Below, piece by piece: positions 51,681-57,759 of a DNA stretch of 57,759 bases. The position numbers were made by a program, and so were the translations under genes. A model generated the notes under the pieces. The model saw only the letters and a list, made by a program, of their open reading frames with translations, made no database searches and was not told where the DNA came from. The DNA comes from JAAYCI01 sp047972265 (GTDB lineage Bacteria > Bacillota > Clostridia > Oscillospirales > Ruminococcaceae), in contig JBKEAM010000019.1 of NCBI GenBank assembly GCA_047972265.1, positions 1-57,759 of the forward strand. The letters run 5' to 3'. Each line of letters begins with the position of its first letter. The first letter of the stretch is position 1.

Positions 51681-52157
51681 CTATTTTAAAAAGAAAGAGC
51701 GATTGTCTACCGCGCGCATAATGGCCAAAACCCCATCCAAATGGTCATATTCATGCTGTATCAGTGCGGCAAAATCTCCCTCTGCGCACAGTTTTTGCTT
51801 TTCCCAGTTCATATCCATATAAGAAAGATGAACTTTTTTATAGCGGTATACCCGTACGCGAAGGTTGGGGAAAGACATGCAGTCGTCCAAAACTTCAGCC
51901 AACTCCTCCTCGGGAAAAGTAAGCACGGGGTTTATTACCACCAAAGGCTCATTAATATGGATGTAAAACAGCCGTTTTCTTATGCCGATTTGCGAAGCGG
52001 CTATACCACAGCCCATTTTATATTCTTTGCGAAAAGCAAATAGAGTATCGTGCAGGTCTTGTACCACGGGCTGTATTTCGGCAAGTTCTTCTTGGCGGAT
52101 GGGGGCGCACTTTTCGTATAGCAAAGAATCGCCCAGCAACAGTATCTCTTTTACCAT
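51681..52157 (-). CDS. def: Peptide deformylase-like protein
   Basis: 158 residues. Motif I GCGIAASQIG is intact. Motif III is HEYDHLDG (HExDH metal ligands). Motif II, normally EGCLS, reads DDCMS, which keeps the metal-binding Cys. The enzyme removes the formyl group from the N-terminal Met of new proteins using Fe2+ or Zn2+. The altered motif II and the absence of a fmt neighbour suggest an accessory deformylase rather than the housekeeping copy; I cannot see the rest of the genome. AAAGG lies upstream of the ATG. Confidence 0.9.
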   Translation of the reverse strand: MVKEILLLGDSLLYEKCAPIRQEELAEIQPVVQDLHDTLFAFRKEYKMGCGIAASQIGIRKRLFYIHINEPLVVINPVLTFPEEELAEVLDDCMSFPNLRVRVYRYKKVHLSYMDMNWEKQKLCAEGDFAALIQHEYDHLDGVLAIMRAVDNRSFFLK

Positions 52158-52202
52158 GTTATCAAAACCTTTCTACTTTTTTTGATGCGGAGGGTTAAAC
52201 AC

Positions 52203-52868
52203 CTAGTTTTGCACGGGCGTTTTTTGCGCGTTGTAAAAATCTTGCACAAGGCGGCGGCTTACAGAGGGCGTGCCCTTTTTAACAGAAAGTGCAAATGCGG
52301 CAATGCATATAACGCTGCCCAGTAAGCAGGCAATTAAATCTCCCATGGTATCAAATACGCCGGTGGTAAGTGTATGTTGGCTGTCGTGCCCGGTAAGTAA
52401 AAAGCCAAAAAACTCAAAGCACTCCCAAATTACGGCAACAAAAGAGGAAAAGAACAACGCATAGCTGGAAGAAAGAAAAGGCTTGCCGGTAATGCCCTGC
52501 GGTGTAGAGGGGGCAATTTTAAAATAGAGGCAGTAGCCAATGATGGTGAAAACCAAGCCCGAAAGAAAATGGCTGATTTTATCCAAAAAGGGAACCGTAT
52601 CGAACAGGTTTAAAACCGACCCAAAATCGTAAGCCAAAATACAAAAGGCAAACAGCATGCTGTATACAGAGGGTACAAAAGGGATGGTTAGTCTTTTAAG
52701 GATAAAGGGAATGAGCAGAAACAAGGGTGCGGCAAAGCCCTTTGCCGTATCAACGTAGTTGCCCTGCAAAAGGCATATAATCCCAAAAGTAACGCCCAGT
52801 AGGCAAAAGATGCCGGCAATGATATAAAAAACAATCTTAGAGGCAGAGTGGGTACGAGTATTAGACAT
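52203..52868 (-). CDS. Polytopic membrane protein, YjdF/DUF2238-like
   Basis: 221 residues with six or seven membrane segments. Conserved-looking polar residues in the membrane resemble the YjdF (DUF2238) pattern: FLDKISHFLSGLVFTIIGY, AVIWECFEFFGFLL and GVFDTMGDLIACLLGS. Function is unknown in that family too. It lies between the deformylase and helicase genes on the same strand with gaps of 45-80 bases. Confidence 0.7.
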   Translation of the reverse strand: MSNTRTHSASKIVFYIIAGIFCLLGVTFGIICLLQGNYVDTAKGFAAPLFLLIPFILKRLTIPFVPSVYSMLFAFCILAYDFGSVLNLFDTVPFLDKISHFLSGLVFTIIGYCLYFKIAPSTPQGITGKPFLSSSYALFFSSFVAVIWECFEFFGFLLTGHDSQHTLTTGVFDTMGDLIACLLGSVICIAAFALSVKKGTPSVSRRLVQDFYNAQKTPVQN

Positions 52869-52901
52869 GGCAGAAGCAGCCCTTTCCGGTTAAATAAAAC
52901 A

Positions 52902-52938
52902 GGGGCACGGCAGCCCTAAAAAGATGCCGCGGTGCTCC
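52902..52938 (-). terminator. Terminator of the DEAD-box helicase gene
   Basis: GGGGCAC-GGCA (52902-52912) pairs with TGCC-GC-GGTGCTCC (52925-52938) with one mismatch and a small bulge. On the minus strand TGTTTTATTT follows. It begins just past the helicase stop. Confidence 0.65.
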
Positions 52939-52948
52939 CAAAAATAAG

Positions 52949-54097
52949 TCAGGATTCAGCAGAATCCTGCGGGACAAGTTTGTTGTCTTGGTTATAGTGC
53001 AGGGGTATTACATTGCTGCGGGTAAGGCGTACCATTTCTTTAAAGCGTTTTTCTTCATCGGGCATATATAAAACGTAAGAAACGCCCTCTTTTTTTGCAC
53101 GCCCGGTACGGCCTATGCGGTGGGTGTAATACTCGTTAGAGGGGGGGATATCGTAGTTAATAACACAGTCTACATCCTCTACGTCAATGCCGCGGGCCGC
53201 CACGTCGGTGGCAATTAACACGTGAATTTTACCCTCTTTGTAGTTTGCCATAATTTTGTTGCGGTCTGCCTGAGAAAGGTCTCCGTGCAGGCAGTCTACA
53301 TTAAAATTAAGCCGCGCCATTTGGTTGGACAACATGCCGGTGGCGTATTTGGTGTTGCAAAAAACAATTACGCGGGCATACTGGTTTTCTACTATGATAG
53401 ACGCAAGGTCTGCCAACTTATTGCGCCCGGTGGTAAGCAGGGAATACTGGGTAATTTTAGGCTGAGAACTTTCTACAGGCTGTATGGTAATTTCTACCGG
53501 GTCTCGTTGGTACAGCCAGCCAATATCCATTACCTCACGGCTAATGGTGGCAGAGAACATACCCAGTTGTTTACGGTTTTTTAGGCCATCCAAAATCTTA
53601 CGTACATCTTTGTAAAAGCCCATGTCCAACATTTCGTCGGCTTCGTCTAAAACAACGCGGGTAACCGATGAAAGGTTTACGGTGCGCTGCTGGATATGGT
53701 CTAACAACCTGCCCGGGGTTGCCACAACAATATGGGCACCTTTTTTTAGTTTATCTATCTGTTTTACAATATTTTGCCCGCCGTATACACAGGCAATGCG
53801 CACCTCGGGGTAAAAATGTGCTAGGTCTTCCAAATCTTCGGTAATCTGCTGCGCCAGTTCTCTTGTAGGGGCAAGTATAAGTGCTTGCGTGTTGTTAGAG
53901 GTACGGTTAAGGTCTATTAAAAGGGGAATGCCAAAGGCACAGGTTTTACCGGTGCCGGTGGGGGCTTTTGCGGTAACATCTTTGCCTTCCAGCATGGGGC
54001 CAATGGCCTTTTCCTGGATTTCGGTCAAATCGGTAAAGCCCATTCGCTCTACCGCCTGCAAAATTTCTTTTGGTACATTCAGTTCGCTGTAACGCAT
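52949..54097 (-). CDS. DEAD-box ATP-dependent RNA helicase
   Basis: 382 residues with all helicase motifs in order: Q motif (GFTDLTEIQEKAI), I (APTGTGKTCAF), Ia (APTRELAQQ), Ib (ATPGRLLDH), II (DEAD), III (SAT), IV (VIVFCNTK), V (ATDVAARGIDVED) and VI (YTHRIGRTGRAKKEG). It unwinds RNA for ribosome assembly, decay or cold adaptation. It lacks the C-terminal RNA-binding extension of CshA, DbpA or DeaD and stops 30 residues after motif VI, a minimal form. Confidence 0.95.
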   Translation of the reverse strand: MRYSELNVPKEILQAVERMGFTDLTEIQEKAIGPMLEGKDVTAKAPTGTGKTCAFGIPLLIDLNRTSNNTQALILAPTRELAQQITEDLEDLAHFYPEVRIACVYGGQNIVKQIDKLKKGAHIVVATPGRLLDHIQQRTVNLSSVTRVVLDEADEMLDMGFYKDVRKILDGLKNRKQLGMFSATISREVMDIGWLYQRDPVEITIQPVESSQPKITQYSLLTTGRNKLADLASIIVENQYARVIVFCNTKYATGMLSNQMARLNFNVDCLHGDLSQADRNKIMANYKEGKIHVLIATDVAARGIDVEDVDCVINYDIPPSNEYYTHRIGRTGRAKKEGVSYVLYMPDEEKRFKEMVRLTRSNVIPLHYNQDNKLVPQDSAES

Positions 54098-54134
54098 TCT
54101 TAGTCCTTTCCGGTATTGCGTGGGGTTATATATA

Positions 54135-55670
54135 TCACGTAATAATAGAGGTTAATAGGGTTAATATAGAGGCCAAACTAAGGAACAATATCATGCCAAG
54201 GTTTTTAAAGCACGCGGTAAAGGCACGGGGCTGGCTTACCTGTTGTGCCGCATACTGGTAAGCTGCGTTGCCGTAAAGGGACTGCGGCGTATAGTATGGC
54301 ATAGGCTGTGGGTATTGGGGCTGGTAATAAGGCTGCTGTATGGGCTGCGCAGGCAGCGGATAGGCAGCCGGCGGCGGAACCTGCTGTACTTGCCCTGGAT
54401 AGGCTGGAGGCATAGGAGGTTGTGCCGGCTGTGCGGGTTGCCCATAAAAAGGTTGCGGTGCAGGCGCAGGCGTATAAGCGGGGCCCTGCACTACAGGCGC
54501 GTTGTAAGAGCCTGCGGGGCTGGGAGGATAAACGGGGCTGGGGGATTGTGCAGCAGGCGCGCCATAAGGGGCAGCGGGAGGATAAGTATTGGGCACCGGG
54601 CTTTGCACCGCCGAGGGGCTATAAGGCGGCAGGGGCGGTGGCGGATAGGTTGGAACGGAGCCGGGCCCTCCGGGGTAAGGCCAAGGAGAGGGTGCCGCTG
54701 TATAATATGGCACGGGTGGAGGCGGCGTGTACGGAGAAGTATTCCACACTGGGCCCATGGTAGCCAGTACATGGGCACGCATAACCCGTGCGGGCACGCG
54801 GTAGGGCCAGCCTTTTTCTGTAGGGCCTTTAAAGGTTGCGGTAACCCTGTTGTATGTAATGCCAAAAATAAGAAGGGCAAGAATGATTGCTGCAATAACA
54901 AATATACCAAAAAATGCCATGTTAATGCCGGTATCGTACAAAGAGGGAACCACAACTGCACCAACGGTGTTGGCAAGGCCGTGCAGTGCAATTGGATACC
55001 AGATGTTTTTTGTTTCTTTATAAACCCAGGCAAAGGTAAAGCCCACCACAGAAGCAAACAAAAACTGCCCCAAATTGGCGTGAAAAAGGCCAAAGGTAAG
55101 CCCCGAAAGAAGCACGTAGTGCACGTCGGCACTGCCGCGCATTTTACGGTAGATTAAATAGCGAAAAATAAATTCTTCTCCAAATGCGGGCACCAGTACA
55201 GAAAACAAAAATTGTATCAATACGCCGCTTTGCTTATAAAAAGCATCCAGCAGGGAACTGTCTGAGGTGGTAACATACTCTCCCGTATAAGGGAAAAGGC
55301 CAGCGGTGATTGACTGCAGCCATAAAATTAAAACTTGAGAAAGGATAGAAAGCAGGTACATAGAACCCAGGCAAAAAACAAGAATTAAAATAAAGCGCCA
55401 TGGGTTCATTTTCATTTTAGGGCGTTCCGGCTCTGGGGTAGACTTTTCGGGAATGAATTTAAAGATAAGCAAAAGAACAGGCATGCCCAACGCATACAGG
55501 GCAAGGTCGTTAAGCAGGTAGTAACCCCAGTCTCTTGTTAAAATATCCGGCCATGCACTGCGGAATAAAAATAGCAACGCAAATTGCCCCACAAACCACA
55601 CAACCATCATGCCCAATAACGCCAGCCCAATCATAGAACATACTTTACGGGTGCTGCGTTTTGTTTCCAT
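54135..55670 (-). CDS. CPBP-family intramembrane protease with proline-rich tail and C-terminal anchor
   Basis: 511 residues from ATG 55670; TTGGAGAG lies upstream, and the longer frame from 55694 lacks a signal. Residues about 15-280 hold seven or eight membrane segments and the CPBP (Abi) motifs: PAFGEEFIFRYLIYRKM (E-E-x3-R, near 165), LTFGLFHANLGQF (F-x3-H, near 197) and IALHGLANTVG (His near 230). About 175 residues rich in Pro, Tyr, Gln and Ala follow, then a last hydrophobic segment (FKNLGMILFLSLASILTLLT). The tail would form a tethered, disordered loop on the face opposite or equal to the catalytic core. CPBP proteins process prenylated or bacteriocin-related substrates or give bacteriocin immunity. 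The target is unknown. Confidence 0.88.
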   Translation of the reverse strand: METKRSTRKVCSMIGLALLGMMVVWFVGQFALLFLFRSAWPDILTRDWGYYLLNDLALYALGMPVLLLIFKFIPEKSTPEPERPKMKMNPWRFILILVFCLGSMYLLSILSQVLILWLQSITAGLFPYTGEYVTTSDSSLLDAFYKQSGVLIQFLFSVLVPAFGEEFIFRYLIYRKMRGSADVHYVLLSGLTFGLFHANLGQFLFASVVGFTFAWVYKETKNIWYPIALHGLANTVGAVVVPSLYDTGINMAFFGIFVIAAIILALLIFGITYNRVTATFKGPTEKGWPYRVPARVMRAHVLATMGPVWNTSPYTPPPPVPYYTAAPSPWPYPGGPGSVPTYPPPPLPPYSPSAVQSPVPNTYPPAAPYGAPAAQSPSPVYPPSPAGSYNAPVVQGPAYTPAPAPQPFYGQPAQPAQPPMPPAYPGQVQQVPPPAAYPLPAQPIQQPYYQPQYPQPMPYYTPQSLYGNAAYQYAAQQVSQPRAFTACFKNLGMILFLSLASILTLLTSIIT

Positions 55671-55803
55671 TTTTATAAATACTCTCCAAGACATAATTAT
55701 TTATTGTATTGTAACATTTTTTTTCAATCCCCTCAACCCCGCAAAGGCACTGTAAAGGTTGATATAAATGTGTTTTACAGTATTTGCATACTGAATAAAA
55801 TAC

Positions 55804-55837
55804 AATGTAAACCAAAACATAACAATAGGTTGACAAT
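55804..55837 (+). promoter_or_regulatory. BirA operator of the birA-bioY operon
   Basis: AATGTAAACC (55804-55813), a 14-base spacer and GGTTGACAAT (55828-55837). The halves match as an inverted repeat at 8 of 10 positions and fit the BirA consensus TTGTTAACC-N14/15-GGTTTACAA. The right half contains the -35 box of the promoter, so biotin-loaded BirA would block initiation. Confidence 0.85.
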
Positions 55838-55859
55838 GGTGTTTTGCATGCAATAAAAT
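55830..55859 (+). promoter_or_regulatory. Promoter of birA-bioY
   Basis: TTGACA (55830-55835), an 18-base spacer and TAAAAT (55854-55859). It is 21 bases upstream of the birA start codon, so the 5' leader is short. Confidence 0.75.
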
Positions 55860-55879
55860 AAAGCAAATGGAGGGATTGC

Positions 55880-56857
55880 ATGGCAACGAAAGATGAACTG
55901 CTTTTACTGCTTGAAAAAAGCAGGGGAAGGGTACTGTCTGGCGAGGTGGTTGCGCAGCAGCTTGGTATTTCGCGCGCGGCGGTGGGCAAGGCTATAACAG
56001 CCCTAAGAAAAGAGGGTTTGCAGATAGAAGCACTTACCGGTGCCGGGTATTGCCTGCCCAAAGACAGTGACTTTATAAGTGAAGCGGGTATACGCGCAAT
56101 GCCCGGTGGCGGCGGGTTTGAACTGCGGGTATACGAAAAAACAGAATCGACCAATTTGCTTGCCAAGCAATGGGCTATGGAAGAAAACGCCCCCCACGGC
56201 AGCATGGTGGTTACCGAGTGCCAAACAGCCGGGCGTGGGCGGCTGGGGCGCAGCTTTACAAGCCCGCCGGGTGGCTTGTATATGAGCATTGTACTGCGCC
56301 CGCCAAAGGGCGCACCATTGCCCATGCTGCTTACCGCAGCGGCGGGGGTGGCTGTGTGCCAAAGTGTACAGGCACTGTGCAAAATACAGCTGGGCATTAA
56401 GTGGGTAAACGATTTGTTTTGGCAGGATAAAAAGTGCTGCGGCATTTTAACCGAAGCCGCCAGCGGGCTGGAAAACGGCGCGATAGAATACCTTGTGGTG
56501 GGCATAGGGTTAAACTACTGTGTAAAAGAGGCCGATTTCCCACCGGAAGTTGCAGCAATTGCAACCTCGCTGTACCCAAATGGGGGTGCTCCGGTGCCTC
56601 GCACTGCGTTGGCGGCCGACATACGCGGCCGCTTGCTGGCTTTGTTTGAGGATATGGACAAGGGAGAATTTTTAAAAGAATACAAAGCCCGCAGTTTTGT
56701 TTTGGGCAAGCAGGTGCAGGTGTTGGCAAACCCGACCTATATGGCGCGGGCAGTGGATATAGATGATGCGGCAGGGCTAGTGGTAGAAACACCCCAGGGG
56801 CGCACCACCCTTACCGCAGGAGAAATAAGCATACGCCCGCAGGGCAGAGGAGAGTAA
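55880..56857 (+). CDS. birA: Biotin-protein ligase and biotin operon repressor
   Basis: 325 residues from ATG 55880, behind a good GGAGGG. N-terminal winged helix (LLLLLEKSRGRVLSGEVVAQ, LGISRAAVGKAITALRKEG) for DNA binding; ligase domain with STNLLAKQWA, the biotinyl-AMP loop TECQTAGRGRLGRSFTSPPG, SIVLRP, IKWVNDLFWQDKKCCGILTE and VVGIGLNYC; small C-terminal SH3-like domain. It attaches biotin to carboxylases and represses when biotin is plentiful. Presence of the HTH and the operator upstream make it the regulatory type. Confidence 0.97.
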   Translation: MATKDELLLLLEKSRGRVLSGEVVAQQLGISRAAVGKAITALRKEGLQIEALTGAGYCLPKDSDFISEAGIRAMPGGGGFELRVYEKTESTNLLAKQWAMEENAPHGSMVVTECQTAGRGRLGRSFTSPPGGLYMSIVLRPPKGAPLPMLLTAAAGVAVCQSVQALCKIQLGIKWVNDLFWQDKKCCGILTEAASGLENGAIEYLVVGIGLNYCVKEADFPPEVAAIATSLYPNGGAPVPRTALAADIRGRLLALFEDMDKGEFLKEYKARSFVLGKQVQVLANPTYMARAVDIDDAAGLVVETPQGRTTLTAGEISIRPQGRGE

Positions 56858-56858
56858 T

Positions 56859-57395
56859 ATGAAAGCAGAAACAAAAACAGGCCGCCTTGTAATGGTGGCG
56901 CTACTGGCTGCCCTGATATGCGTAACAGCTGTTATTGTGGTACCCATTGGGCCTGTGCCTTTTTCTATGGCTGTTATGGGGGTTATTTTTGCGGGTGCAC
57001 TGCTGGCGCCAACAGATGCACTTGCGGCGGTATGCGTTTACCTTGCCATTGGCATGGTGGGCATACCGGTATTTGCAGGTTTTAACAGTGGGCCACAGGT
57101 GGTGCTTGGGCCTACAGGCGGCTTTTTAATAGGGTACCTGCCGCTGGTTTTTTGCACCTCTATTGCCCGTGGGCAAAAGATATATATTACATTTTTGGCA
57201 GCGTTTGGCGGCCTGCTTGCATGCTATCTACTGGGCACAGTTTGGTTTATGGTGTACGCCAAAGCGGGATTTGTAAAAGCGCTAATGGCATGTGTTGTGC
57301 CGTTTATCATCCCTGACGTTATAAAAATAGGGGGCGCAGTGGTATTGGCGCGCGCAATTGTTTTAAGACAAAACAAGGCTAGGGCGGGCAAATGA
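56859..57395 (+). CDS. bioY: Biotin transporter S component
   Basis: 178 residues, one base after birA. Six membrane segments and the BioY signature: VPIGPVPFSMAVMGVIFAGA, LLAPTDALAAVCVYLAIGMV, GIPVFAGFNSGPQVVLGPTG and GFLIGYLPLVF. It binds biotin with high affinity and works with an ECF ATPase module (EcfAA'T) encoded elsewhere. Co-regulated with birA, so uptake is shut down when biotin is sufficient. No biotin synthesis gene is seen, consistent with scavenging. Confidence 0.95.
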   Translation: MKAETKTGRLVMVALLAALICVTAVIVVPIGPVPFSMAVMGVIFAGALLAPTDALAAVCVYLAIGMVGIPVFAGFNSGPQVVLGPTGGFLIGYLPLVFCTSIARGQKIYITFLAAFGGLLACYLLGTVWFMVYAKAGFVKALMACVVPFIIPDVIKIGGAVVLARAIVLRQNKARAGK

Positions 57396-57759
57396 GCACA
57401 GTAGAAATAGAGCGCAAATGGTTGATGGCGGATTTCCCCCCAATAAGCTGGAACAGAGAAGAACATATGGAACAGGGATATATCAGCTTTTCTCCGGCGG
57501 TGCGTATACGTAAAACTGTTAAAGAGGAAAAAACAGACTACTGGCTAACTATTAAAGGAAAGGGAACGCTAAGCCGTACAGAGGTAGAAACCCCGATAAC
57601 GCAAGAGCAATACGAGGCGTTATTGCCTTTGCTGGCAGCGCCCCCGGCAACCAAAAGCTGCGGCGTTACCAATTGCCCCAAGGGCTGGAACTGGAGTGCA
57701 GCCTTGTTGACGAGGGGGAGGCCAGTGCGTTTTACTATGCCGAAATAGAATTTGCAACA
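57392..57759 (+). pseudogene. CYTH-domain protein (triphosphate tunnel metalloenzyme), frameshifted and cut by window end
   Basis: Starts in the bioY stop (ATGA). The CYTH signature ExExK opens it (MSTVEIERKWLMAD), then VRIRKTVKEEKTDYWLTIKG and SRTEVETPITQEQYEALLPL. The frame then departs from the family. The +1 frame continues with KLRRYQLPQGLELECSLVDE and FYYAEIEFA, the usual C-terminal blocks, so a single C appears to be missing at the run of five C at 57641-57645. CYTH enzymes hydrolyse inorganic triphosphate, thiamine triphosphate or nucleotides inside a beta-tunnel. The gene runs off the window, so its end is unknown. Confidence 0.8.

Noticed and set aside
54243..55157. 304-codon open frame on the plus strand
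   Set aside because: It is the reverse of the proline-rich coding region of the CPBP gene. The product is a low-complexity Arg/Gly-rich string with no domain.
1..57759. CRISPR arrays, prophage or toxin-antitoxin genes
   Set aside because: No spaced direct repeats, phage structural genes or small paired toxin-antitoxin frames were seen on either strand.

Overview
This is chromosomal DNA of a low- to mid-GC anaerobic member of the Bacillota, most likely a Clostridia/Oscillospirales-type gut organism. I infer this from the strong AGGAGG ribosome binding sites, canonical sigma-A promoters, an adhE behind a Rex box, a hybrid-cluster protein, a methylglyoxal synthase, BlaI/M56 regulation and the protein types. 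There is no rRNA, tRNA, CRISPR array, insertion sequence or prophage. Species cannot be named from the sequence.

Layout. 1-8 kb: a broken GNAT gene, a broken P-type ATPase, a MerR regulator with its operator, an ECF sigma factor with a DUF4367 partner, and a Crh/HPr-like gene directly upstream of mgsA. 8-19.4 kb: SRAP protein, copper-chaperone-like protein, an Rrf2/NAD(P)-binding/FMN-reductase group with a near-ideal promoter and operator, a trans-sulfuration enzyme, hcp, a FAD dehydrogenase, and Rex-controlled adhE followed by a phosphotransferase gene. 19.4-25.9 kb: a leftward operon of BlaI-type repressor, an M56 (BlaR1-like) membrane protease fused to an LCP domain, and a separate LCP enzyme; then a LytTR regulator with a degenerate ABC domain next to an ABC-2 exporter. 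26.1-51.7 kb: one large exopolysaccharide/capsule locus, almost all rightward from a TTGACT-N17-TATACT promoter. It carries an initiating sugar transferase, four GT4 enzymes, a GT87-like membrane enzyme, Wzz-like, MurJ/Wzx-like and Wzy-like proteins, nucleotide-sugar dehydrogenase and epimerase, asnB, a FemAB-like transferase, an acyl-CoA-ligase-like gene, a radical SAM/SPASM protein, a GH5-like hydrolase, an orphan HlyD-type lipoprotein and a GINT1-like protein. 51.7-57.8 kb: a deformylase, a YjdF-like membrane protein, a DEAD-box helicase, a CPBP protease with a proline-rich tail, and birA-bioY-CYTH behind a BirA operator.

Most unusual points. The BlaR1-like protein carries an LCP domain where BlaR1 has its beta-lactam sensor. 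That domain has lost part of the LCP catalytic signature, which suggests a sensor for polyprenyl-linked wall or glycan precursors, wired through BlaI to a functional-looking LCP ligase. The HPr-like protein upstream of mgsA lacks the phosphorylatable His but keeps the Ser-46 region, as in Crh, which is known in B. subtilis to inhibit MgsA.

Data quality. At least eight reading frames are broken by single-base slips, almost all in homopolymers and almost all repaired by adding one base. This looks more like uncorrected homopolymer error in the assembly than true gene decay. The affected genes are annotated as frameshifted.
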